This document shows, one piece after another, positions 55,598 through 64,000 of a stretch of DNA of 64,000 nucleotides (the stretch's first letter is position 1; every line of letters starts with the position of its first letter). The notes below the pieces were generated by a model. That model was not told where the DNA came from. It saw nothing but the letters and a program-made list of their open reading frames with translations, and did no database searches. Location: contig CM043953.1 of the NCBI GenBank assembly GCA_014529385.2, positions 89,024,342 through 89,088,341 of the forward strand, given 5' to 3'. The position numbers and the translations under genes are program-made. This stretch comes from Adiantum capillus-veneris. Lineage: Eukaryota > Streptophyta > Polypodiopsida > Polypodiales > Pteridaceae.

Positions 55598-57324
55598 TCA
55601 GACTGATTTGTCAGAGCTTGAAGAACTGGTATCTTCACACTGCCATTCTTCTTTTGCAGTGCTTCTACTCTTTCCATCCACTCCCATTTTGTCAGCTAGT
55701 CCATGGACCACAGCCAGCATGGTCTCTGTCATGGCCGACACTAACTGATCTTTATCAGTCGATTGGGCTGGTATCCTCTGAATGACTCTAGCTTCGGAAC
55801 TTTCTGGTGGTTTCTCTGGCAGCTTCTTAGCTAAATCCTCCGTGATTTTAGCTGCTAGTTCCCGCTGCTCTTGCCACTCATCTACCACCTTTTCTTTACC
55901 TTTGGCCTTCCAAACTTCCCTTTGTTGAGCCCACTTGCTGTTGTTAGGATTGACCGGTACTTCTAAAATGTCTGGGATTTCTTCAATGACTACTCCCTTG
56001 CTCCTGGTAACCACCCTAACTGGGACTGGCTTTGGTGCCTTAGCCTCAGTAGTAGTCGTTCAGGTGCACCTAGAAATTGGGCTGCAAAATGAATATACTT
56101 CCCACAAGTATAGCAATTCATGCTCCTGTTCTGGAAGTTGCCTCTTCCTCTTCCTCTGCCCATTCCTGGTTGGTATCTGCCCACCACGTCCCTGACCAGT
56201 ACCGCTGCTACCTGGTTTCTCCTCTTGAGCTACTTTGACTGGTTCTACCTTCACTGGTTCAGTGTAGGCAACCACTGATAGATCCTTTCCTTTCTTAAAA
56301 TGGTGAATTCTGAAGCCACAATTATTCCATAGGTGACCAAAGGCCTTGCAGTAGGTACATTGTGGACATTCAGTGGAGATATGGTCCTTGGATTTGCATC
56401 TTGAACACCAAGTCTCCATCTTTCGGACTAGCTGTCTTGTGTGGCTAATTTCTGCAATTTGCCTAGCCATCTCTTCAATTTTCTTGGTCCATGATCCCTT
56501 CTTTGATTTCTCCTTTGCTCCTTCATTGGAGCTGCTCTCGGAGCTACTGGACATTTCGCTGGAATTGGAAGTTTCAGTAGCAGAGCTACTGCTACTGGTC
56601 CTTCGCTTCTTGTGACTCTTCTCCTTCTTAGACTGTTGTTTCAGCTTTAATGCCCTTTGGACCAGATCATTGAATTTTTTTGTAGGGGCTGGTACTTCTT
56701 GTTCCCTAAGATTCTTGCTTCTGAACCCATTCAGGAACCATGCCCTCAATATCTTCTGTGATGGTGGTTCTTGAAACTGCCTGGTTAGCTCTTTTATCTT
56801 TTCCACATAGCTGCGGACTGACAAATTCCTCTGTTTGATCTTATCTAATTCACAGAGAATATCTTCGTCCCCTCTATTTTCAGAATATTCCAACCTAAAG
56901 GCCTTAAGCAATTTGTTATATGATCTCAGCTGGCATGCAGGGTAATGGTAATACCATTTCCTCGCTACCTCCTTCAAGGTTTGTGGAAAATATTCCCCCC
57001 AATCATCTTCATCAATGCTTTTTAGTTCAGCATACTGCTCGAAAGCTTGTATGTGAACATCCGGATCATCCTTTTTCCCCCCTTTGAATATTGGAAAGGA
57101 AATCTTCAGTGAAGCTGTATAATCATTTCGATTACTACCGATTCTGCCACTTCTCTTCTTGGATTCAGAATGACGCTTGGGAGCCTTCTTGCAATTGTCA
57201 GTGTCAGCATCCCAATCAATATCTATCTCTGTCTCAGTTTCAGTGTCTTCTCTGTTTTGTCTGCTAGAAGTACGGTGACTTCCCTTACTGCCCTTGGTAT
57301 CCTCATCTCTCTGGCCATTAGGAA
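55598..57324 (-). pseudogene. Gypsy gag of H (main part)
   Basis: On the minus strand an acidic region (TETEIDIDWDADTD) leads into SFPIFKGGKKDDPDVHIQAF and the capsid core (KEVARKWYYHYPACQL, YSENRGDEDILCELDKIKQR, LRAWFLNGFRSKNLREQEVP). A serine-rich low-complexity stretch follows. Two CCHC knuckles come next, CSRCKSKDHISTEC and CTYCKAFGHLWNNC, about 56,340-56,410. A third, degenerate one (CYTCGKYIHFAAQF, last Cys replaced by Phe) sits near 56,100 in another frame. A further frame (56,014-55,598) carries a charged tail toward protease. The first part of gag lies beyond element I at 62,736-63,000. Confidence 0.88.
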
Positions 57325-57700
57325 AAATATGGACTCTCCATGGGCCTTGTAAGAATCCCTAATCTTAAGGAAGTATGTTGTGATTAAGGGAGACAAAGGA
57401 AATGATGGGGGCTATTTTGGTAGGTCATTTTCTAGCCTTCAAGCCTAGAAAAGGTGGGGTAAGTAGTGACTAGGAGGCTACCTTCTCTCTCTAGCTTTTC
57501 AACATCTCCTAGAGAAAAGGGGGTGTCATAAAGAGGGAGAGGGACCCTTGTACAAAAAGAGAACCCAACCTTTCATTTTTTTCTAAAAACTCGGCCAAAA
57601 ATAAACCCTAAAAATTTGAAATTTATTGAAATTTTCAAAAGTAGTCATTTCCCCCCAAAAAGTGACCCCAAACCTATTCTAATATCAAACAATCATTTTT
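57325..57700 (+). repeat. Left terminal inverted repeat of I
   Basis: This pairs with 62,395-62,735. The outer 22 bp are identical, and the inner part matches in blocks. Confidence 0.85.
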
Positions 57701-59025
57701 TGCCCCTAAAATCCCTTTCTCTCTCTCCATGTCTCCTCTTTGTCTCTCACTCCCCTTCCTCAAAGTAGCCATGCCCACCATAGCCAGGACCTGCTGCATC
57801 TCCCTCGTCATCTAAATGCTAAATTCTCCTTCTCACTCTTACAGAATTTTGCATCTCCCTCTCCATCTACCTGCTAAACGCTCCCTCTCATTCTCACACA
57901 CTCCTGGATCTGCCTCTTCATCTAGATGCTAAACACTTCCTCTCACTGTCACATTCCTCTCTCCTCTCTTCTTTCTATCCCTGTACCCTCTTCCATTGTT
58001 CACTGTCCTCCCTCAAAAATACTAAGTCTACCGTAAGCCAAGATCTACAGCAACTACCTCTTCATCTTCCATTTCAATGTCAACATCCCCTCCCCTGACC
58101 CTAACCCTTCCCTCCCACTCAACTTCCCCTATCAACCAAGCCCACCCTGATTACAAGCTAATGTAGTTGTCTTCACATCCACCTTTGCCTCTATTGCATC
58201 CCACAACACTAATACCCAACTTCTACAAGCTATGAAAAAGACTCTAGCATACCCAACTTCGTGCAAGCTATGGAATAGAATATTTATTTTTCATGTAAGG
58301 TGGAGTCACATCACAAACTTTCTAGTTGGAAGGACACAGAAGGGTGCCCTTGGACCACAGGTGGAAACTCCATAGCCATGAGACAGAGATGGATCCCAAG
58401 CATAGGAAGGTCAAGTATGTCAAGCAATGGCGATGTTACTTTACACAAGGGCACTGGTTTCAAACCTGAGTGTATTTGAGGCAACATTTGAAGAATTTAG
58501 ATCTGTACTATATACATGCCGATCATGTATCCATAATGCCCAAAGCTATCGACATAGCTTTTACTTTGTAATCTCATAAAATCATGTTTGAGGTGGTCTG
58601 CAATGGACATGGTTTTGTAACAACAAGCGCTATGGCTTTAATATATGAAATCTTTGATCTTGAAAATTAGTTTCCATGTAGCAATTTCTTTGAAGATTTG
58701 ATTCTTACTGAGGGGTTTGATGCTTATACAAGTGGGCCACATGAATACGGTAAATTATTGGTGAATACTAGGGGTTCATAACTAATATAGAAAGTGTTGA
58801 ACCAATGTTGAGAATTATGCTAGTGGGGAGGATTACCCATCACTCATAAGCCTGCATAAAGATGGGCCATGTAATTGCATCATGGTAGCATTTCTAAGGC
58901 TGCAAAACTATATCAACCAATGCTTCAAAGGTAGGGACTAATTGGTTAGTTTAGGAGAGGAGGCAAGGGTGTCTATTCATGCATTGGATGGAAAAGAGGC
59001 ATGGGATGGGTTTAGAAAACCTTTA

Positions 59026-59078
<53 letters not shown>

Positions 59079-59447
59079 CCATATCTCTTTGCTTTCAGCT
59101 AGCTAGCCATGTATGATCAATTATTTTTTGCATAAACTTATAGAGTAGTGTTTTTTATTAATAGAATATTGGCTCCTTTATGGGTAGCTTCTTTAAGAAT
59201 CAATTATCTCTCTCTGTATCTCTCCTTTTTGTGCATGTTATGGCCATTTGATTCAGCTCTCTTTTGCTAGTACGCCTTTGTGAGACTAAAAAGTGTCTTG
59301 TACAACCAAGAAAAGCAATCCCTTTTTCTTTAGAGACCAGAACTAGAGCATACACACTATGGGGCACTATCCTCAAAATCAAAGGGGGGCTTGCAACGCG
59401 CCATGGTATGAGATAGCTATTATTGCATGGTTGAGTGAAGTTTGAAC
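57701..59447. other. Left interior of I
   Basis: 57,700-58,060 is pyrimidine-rich, with repeated phrases (CATCTAAATGCTAAA, CTCCCTCTCA), and pairs loosely with the purine-rich 61,910-62,394. From 58,060 to 59,447 no gene or repeat beyond a (TC)n tract was seen. Confidence 0.5.
59029..59076. repeat. (TC)n microsatellite
   Basis: About 48 bp of pure TC. Confidence 0.97.
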
Positions 59448-59814
59448 ATCCTGTAGGACCATGTCAACCATGCCAAAGCAAGCTGGCACAGATAGAAGGC
59501 AAGGCAAGGGATGCATAGGCCTTGGGAGGCCCAAAACAATCCTACCACAAGGGAGCGCATTTGGGCCTTCCATAGTTCTATGGAAGGCCCAAATGCGCTC
59601 CCTTGTGGCAAGGGGTGCATAGGCCTTGGGAGGCCCAAAAAAAGCCTGCCACAAGGGAGCACATTTGGGCCTTCCATAGACCTATGGAAGGCCCAAATGC
59701 GCTCCCTTGTGGCAGGATTTTTTTGGGCCTCCCAAGGCCTATGCACCCCCTGCCTTGCCTCCTACTCTTTGTGCTTGCTTAGTTTTGGGAATGGTGGCCT
59801 TGGGCCTACAGGAT
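59448..59814. mobile_element. Foldback/MITE-like element with nested hairpins
   Basis: The ends ATCCTGTAGG (59,448) and CCTACAGGAT (to 59,814) are perfect inverted repeats. Inside are further inverted arms (GGCAAGGCA, CATAGGCCTTGGGAGGCCC). The core holds two hairpins of 30-35 bp arms (CCACAAGGGAGCGCATTTGG ... CCATAG) with 3-base loops. Almost the whole 367 bp can fold. A 3-bp AAC flanks both sides, which may be chance. There is no coding capacity. Confidence 0.85.
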
Positions 59815-60108
59815 AACCATGAACATCCATCCAAAGAAGCATTTTACAAAACTATAGCTCATATGATATATCTAGAAAAAGAAAACTCATCCTCTACTAC
59901 AAATGGATATAGATGGCTCACCATGTGCATGATGCATTCTCTACTCATTCTCTGCTATACAGATGGCTCAAAGTATACATGATGCATACTCAATTAGCAA
60001 GAAATCCTTGAGGAGTAACTTGTCTTGGGTTTGATCCATGTATCATGTCATTTATCCATCATAAGAGTGTATCCTCAATAAAGGGGCAATGCCCTTGAGT
60101 TCCAAAAG

Positions 60109-60109
<1 letters not shown>

Positions 60110-60143
<34 letters not shown>

Positions 60144-60330
60144 CTAGTTATCTATCTATTTATCTATTTTTGTGTTTTTTATCTACATGTGTATCTATCT
60201 ATCTATTTATGTATCTATCTATCAAATTATCTATCCATCTATCTATCTATCTATCTATTAATGCATTTATCTATATCTATTTGTCTGTTTGTCTGTTTAT
60301 CCTCCATCTATCTATGTACAATATATATAT
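60110..60330. repeat. (TC)n and (ATCT)n microsatellites
   Basis: Pure TC at 60,110-60,139, then imperfect ATCT/ATTT tetranucleotide repeats to about 60,330. Frames read across them are artefacts. Confidence 0.95.
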
Positions 60331-60511
60331 GTATATCCCCTATCTCTATCTTGTTTGTTCGCTCTCTTTTCTTTATTTTGATTTCATAGTCTGTGTTCCT
60401 TGGGGATTTCAAAGAACACAAGCTTATGGTTGAACTTACACAAATTCATATCAAATACAACATAATAGCATGCCATTGCATTATTCATGGCAAAGGTAGA
60501 ACGAAGTGTTT

Positions 60512-60810
60512 GCACAATACCAAGAGGGGATTCATGCGTGTGCTTGCAAACATGATGGAATATGATTGCTGTATCTTTCTTGGATTAGGTTTGAGTGTGT
60601 TCTTTCAAAAATTTGAAGCCTGCCAAATATATTGAGATAAAATCTAAGTGCTCATGAACTAAATGTTTGTCAATGCCAAAGGAGGTTCATGTCTATGCCT
60701 GCAACACAAGGAAATATGATTGCTCTATCTTGCTTAGATTAGTCTTGAGTATGGGATTCTTCTAAGAATTTAAAGCTTGCCACCATTTTGAGATAAACTT
60801 TAAGTGCTTA
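60512..60810. repeat. Degenerate ~155-bp tandem duplication in I
   Basis: Two neighbouring passages share GGTTCATG or GGATTCATG, AATATGATTGCT, TATCTT, TTAGATTAG-like, TTGAGTxTG and TTGAGATAAAxTxTAAGTGCT. The first is 60,512-60,655 and the second 60,672-60,810. Confidence 0.75.
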
Positions 60811-61065
60811 TACAACAGAAAATGAATCAAACATGACCTTTGAGATTAGATGGCTTACTAGATCTACATGCAGGCACATTGAAAAGGTGTACTTGCTACC
60901 AAAAAATCAATTTACTTGATCAATTCACTTATGAGCACCAAAAATTTGGCAGGAAGCACAATACCCATACAAGATTAGATGAAACAAAAATTGATCACAA
61001 GCACAACATCATATAGTTGAAGATTAACTAGAGTGGACAAAAATGTAATGAAACAAGAGTGCTTT

Positions 61066-61661
61066 CTATTCAAGTAGTTTCATTACAAAGTTTGTAGCTT
61101 GGCTACAATAATAGCTTGGGATGTTATGTACTGGATCAAATACATTGAATGTAATATAGAATGAGGCAATTGCTATGCTCTTAGCAAGGCTTGTCTCATC
61201 ATTGATAACTCCATGGACCTCCATATCCACAAGTATACACACCAAACAAAGACTGTTTAGAATGATCTTCTGATTGGAGAAGTCGCACTTTCCACTTGAC
61301 AGCAAACCAAGTTGAGCCCAAGCATCCACTGCAATAACATCCTGTAATACAAAAAATATGGTGTTAGCTATTATAGTTTAAATTAATATACATTGTTGAG
61401 TTATATAGATTAGTTCTTATCTATAGCATGCACAACCATAAAGGTACCTGAGAGGCATTCAAGCGGTTGCTTTGCAAGTAAGCTGGATAAAAAAATACGT
61501 TCACAAATACCGTTGTCAAAAACTATGAACACATGCAAATTAAAGAGGACATACCCATAAGATGACTTAGCATTAGACTTACAATGAGGTGAAAATTGGT
61601 TTGAAGCTCTCTGCAAGTGGATCTCAACTACACTATACACATGTTGAGTGATGGCCACCAT
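61066..61661 (-). pseudogene. Three spliced exons of an unidentified gene (captured fragment?)
   Basis: On the minus strand, exon a (from about 61,661 to 61,583) ends ...NQFSPH plus one base at a GTAAGT donor. Exon b (61,482-61,448, 35 bp) lies between a TCCAG acceptor and a GTACC donor and reads YLQSNRLNASQ. Exon c (61,341-61,066) follows a TTACAG acceptor and reads DVIAVDAWAQLGL ... to a stop. The phases fit across both introns (1+2 bases, then 0). Intron-bearing sequence inside a long-TIR element suggests a gene fragment picked up from the host. The family is not recognised. A transposase tail is the alternative. Confidence 0.5.
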
Positions 61662-61684
61662 TCAAGGTTTTGTTTTGAAAGCCA

Positions 61685-61909
61685 TTAGTCTTCACTTCCA
61701 ATGGCGTTCCAGTATGCCTCGACATTGTACTCCATGAGGACCAACACTGAACGGTTGCATGTAGACCCATGAGCCTTGCTAAATACCTGTGGGATCCATT
61801 CCACCTTCGAGCTGTTTGTGTTGTGCAGTATGACCTTTTGTATCTCCAACTTGGGTTTTCTATGTGTGGTATGGGTGGACATTCTTGGGAAGAGGTCGGG
61901 TGGCCACAC
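61685..61909 (-). pseudogene. Possible upstream exon of the same fragment
   Basis: The minus-strand frame reads KPKLEIQKVILHNTNSSKVE, WIPQVF and SVLVLMEYNVEAYWNAIGSED, then a stop. Its composition is gene-like and it lies 24 bp upstream of exon a, but no splice link could be fixed. Confidence 0.35.
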
Positions 61910-62394
61910 AGTAGAGAGAGATTGGGAAGGGGGAGGGGGGTGAGGGTTGGAGGAAGGATAGTGAGGTCTACACAGTACAGAGAGAATGAAGGGGAGAAAG
62001 GGAGGGATAGAGAGAATGGAGAGTGAGATTTTGGCTATGGTGGGATAGTGATGAGCTTTGGGCTATGGTGGGCTGCATTGTGGAGAATGGAGGGGTGAGG
62101 GGAGGCAGAGCTAGAGAGGATGGAATTTAGCATTTGGATATGGTGGGGTTGATTGTAGAGAGAGTGAGGAGAGGTAGGGGGGACAACTGAAGAGGAGGAT
62201 AGTGATGAGCTTTGGGCTATGATGGGCTGCACAACACAGAGAGAATGGAGGGGGGAGGGGAGGGAGAGCTAGAGAAGATGGAGAGTGAGCTTTTGGCTAT
62301 GGTGGGGTTGACTACAGAGAGAGAGTGAGGGGAGGGGAGGGGGCAGGGGAGAGAAGATTGTGGGAGAGATAGAGAGAGGGAATTTGAAGAGAAA
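61910..62394. other. Purine-rich right subterminal region of I
   Basis: GA/GGA-rich sequence with repeated phrases (GAGCTTTTGGCTATGGTGGG or variants at 62,025, 62,050, 62,195 and 62,285). It is the loose inverted partner of 57,700-58,060. Confidence 0.6.
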
Positions 62395-62735
62395 AAGTGA
62401 CTCTTTGATGTTTGGTTATGTTTTGGGCAATTTTGGAGGGAAAATGGTCATTTTTGAGACTTTTCAAAAATTTCAAATTTTTAGGGTTTTTTGACCTGCG
62501 CGATTTTTCTTTTGGGATCCCTTTTTGTCAAGGGTCCCTCTCTAGGCTTTATGACACCTCTTGACCCCCCCCCTAGTCCACCTCCCCTTTCTCTCTAGGA
62601 ATCAAGCATTGAAGAGGGGGACAAATAGGCTGCCCCCCTATCTCTCCTTAGGCTATAGGTGATATCCCAAGAGCCCTTTCATTGGTCCTCCACTAACCCT
62701 TCCCTAATCAAAAGGGCCCTAGGAGAGTCCATATT
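62395..62735 (-). repeat. Right terminal inverted repeat of I
   Basis: Inverted copy of 57,325-57,700, with about 70-80% identity by eye and indels. Confidence 0.85.
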
Positions 62736-63000
62736 TTTCCTAATGCGAGACTGATAATTCTTGGAACTCTTTGCCCTCCGTGCTTCCTGTTCTGCCCCGC
62801 CGTCGGCGTCGAGAATGACTGGAGTGCTGTGAGTCCTGCACCTCATCAGCCTGACTATGCTCCTCCTGAGCCTCAATGTCAGTCATTTTCTCTTGCTTAG
62901 GGTCAGACTCTCTTCCTGACTCCTCAGTAATGGGGTCCACACAAATGGTAGATTTCCAGCCAACACGATTGGATTTTGGTGCCATTGCTGAAAACTTCAA
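62736..63000 (-). pseudogene. Gypsy gag N-terminus of H
   Basis: The minus-strand frame starts MKFSAMAPKSNRVGW, continues through acidic sequence with an SHSRRRRRGRTGS patch, and stops making sense at the TIR of I (62,735). It lies directly after the PBS, as expected for gag. The rest resumes at 57,324. Confidence 0.7.
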
Positions 63001-63040
63001 ACTGGGAGAAGTGTCTTTCAGTCAACGAGCTTCAGCTCAA

Positions 63041-63543
63041 GCCACCATGATCGCCAAAATGGAATTGGAGCTGATCTCTTGAGACAGCTAATTCCACTGT
63101 TGGAAGATTTCAGGTACTAGTGTGGGAAGATTTCAGACAACAGACTGGACATGAATCAGAGACTAGACTGCAATGTGGATACTGAAATAAGGATCAGACT
63201 TATGTACTGGAAATAAGGTTCAGAGTCAGATTCAGATTCAGAAGACTGGACGAGAAGTAAGTATAACTGAAATATATGCCATGATTGGGATTACAAATCA
63301 AGATTATAGCTAAGATGATTACAGAGAGAAAGTACAACCGACAGTATTGCCAATGATTCTCAAGTACAATTATAGCCAAAGCGCTAACCCAAGTGATAAT
63401 AACTGCCAACCCGATTACAATGTAATGGACCCTATTTATACACTTTGGGTTTACTGTAGTAATTACCATAGTAATTACTAAATGATTCGCTGCCCATCTT
63501 TCCAAGAAGACGTTCCCACATAGTGACTATCCAGCCGTCTACA
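63041..63543 (-). mobile_element. H 5' LTR and putative PBS
   Basis: On the minus strand the LTR is proposed to start TGTAGACGGCTGG at 63,543, where J's integrase frame breaks off, and to end ...CCAATTCCA at 63,060. A strong TATA box, TATAAATAGG, lies at 63,431-63,440. TGGCGATCATGGTGGC (63,041-63,056) may be the PBS, but its tRNA is unknown. No second LTR exists in the window, so both edges are tentative. Confidence 0.55.
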
Positions 63544-64000
63544 CCCTCTATGCCCTACATAAGGAGGAGCATAAGATTCATACATTACTTTCTCACATAG
63601 TGAGCTAGTAATACATAATCTATTGCCGTAGAGAAGATAACCATCTTGTGAAGTAAATGGTTCCTCTTTCTTCCCTAGTGCAAGGGTTGAAATCACATCT
63701 CTAAAATCGATCAATAGCATACTCATCTATCATAGAAGATAGATCATTGTGAGTTGCTATGGAAACAACATTCACTCTCGGCCGTCTTGAGAGTGCATCG
63801 GCTACTTGATTATGGATGCTAGCAATGTGAGCAATATGAAAATGAAATTGCAAAACAAAGTTTGGCCACCTGATTTGTTTGTCTCATGAGGTACTTAAGA
63901 CTTTGGTCTGCCTCATGAAGTACTTAAGACTTTGGTGATCCATTCACAGGATGAAAGGAGTCCCCAATAAATAGTGCTTCAATGAGTCTAAGGCATGTAG
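63544..64000 (-). pseudogene. Gypsy RNase H-integrase fragment (element J), runs off window
   Basis: The minus strand reads LKHYLLGTPFILWMDHQSLKY (RNase H), then HNQVADALSRRPRVNVVS and the integrase opening TSQDGYLLYGNRLCITSSLCEK, ending PPYVGHRG at the LTR of H. This is a chromovirus-type gypsy pol distinct from A and H. A 29-bp tandem duplication (63,884-63,941) shifts the RNase H frame, and a stop lies near 63,710. The upstream pol continues past 64,000. Confidence 0.87.

Larger units (their letters stand above)
57325..62735. mobile_element. DNA-transposon-like element I with long terminal inverted repeats (5.4 kb)
   Basis: The two ends are inverted copies. Each starts CATTAGGAAAAATATGGACT and continues, with substitutions and small indels, through GGTGTCATAAAG, AGGGACCCTTG and CCCTAAAAATTTGAAATTT. 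Weaker inverted similarity extends several hundred bp further inward (CCCACCATAGCC, AAATGCTAAATTC). It interrupts H's gag. No transposase was recognised and no clear target duplication flanks it (left GGC, right GCGAGAC), so the superfamily is open. The long TIRs and captured exons would fit a Mutator-like element. Confidence 0.75.

Noticed and set aside
59448-59814. microRNA precursor
   Set aside because: The arms are near perfect over their whole length and flanked by terminal inverted repeats. This fits a foldback transposon better than a MIR gene.
60089-60433. 114-codon frame of serine, leucine, isoleucine and tyrosine
   Set aside because: Translation of TC and ATCT microsatellites.
61910-62394. 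A second microsatellite-derived gene on the minus strand
   Set aside because: Purine-rich low complexity with repeated phrases and no consistent frame.

Overview
This 64 kb window looks like an intergenic block from a seed plant with a large, repeat-rich nuclear genome. No intact host gene is visible. Almost everything recognisable is transposable-element DNA: Ty1/copia and Ty3/gypsy LTR retrotransposons, a LINE fragment, a satellite array, a long-TIR DNA element and a small foldback element. Plant origin rests on primer-binding sites matching initiator-Met and Asp tRNA, on the plant-type gag/pol families, and on TA-rich LTR promoters. The species cannot be told from the sequence. Letters A-K are local labels.

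Left part (1-10.6 kb). 1-3.4 kb is AT-rich with no recognisable gene. 3.4-5.8 kb holds G, a plus-strand gypsy gag relic. At 5.8-6.7 kb the ends of a copia family (K', K) lie head to head with inverted LTR pieces. At 6.7-9.5 kb is a decayed minus-strand copia, F (RT, IN, PR, gag). An LTR (9,544-10,126) joins F to the 3' end of a related element, E.

Nested core (9.5-46.5 kb). Copia E (minus strand; outer LTRs at 9,544-10,126 and 45,892-46,495) is split by gypsy A. A is split twice: by gypsy B (14,764-32,721, minus) and by D (33,952-40,582, plus). B's 3' LTR is split by C (16,300-27,172, plus), the youngest full-length element, with 956/957-bp LTRs and a perfect 5-bp target duplication GACCC. 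The implied order is E, then A, then B and D, then C inside B. C encodes gag and protease but no reverse transcriptase or integrase. Its roughly 2.6-kb untranslated leader carries a periodic array of a 24-bp palindrome, the most unusual signal in the window.

Right part (46.5-64 kb). After 2.7 kb of anonymous DNA comes a LINE RT fragment that runs straight into a ~180-bp satellite array (50.1-52.9 kb) with higher-order structure. The array abuts the broken integrase of gypsy H (minus strand; gag, PR, RT-RNase H; 5' LTR near 63.06-63.54 kb). H's gag is interrupted by I, a 5.4-kb element with long terminal inverted repeats. I carries a foldback element and what look like three phase-compatible spliced exons of an unidentified gene. 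H's 5' LTR abuts another gypsy pol (J) that runs off the window.

Most coding regions are broken by stops and frameshifts. Those entries are labelled pseudogenes, and domain calls come from recognised motifs read by eye rather than from searches.
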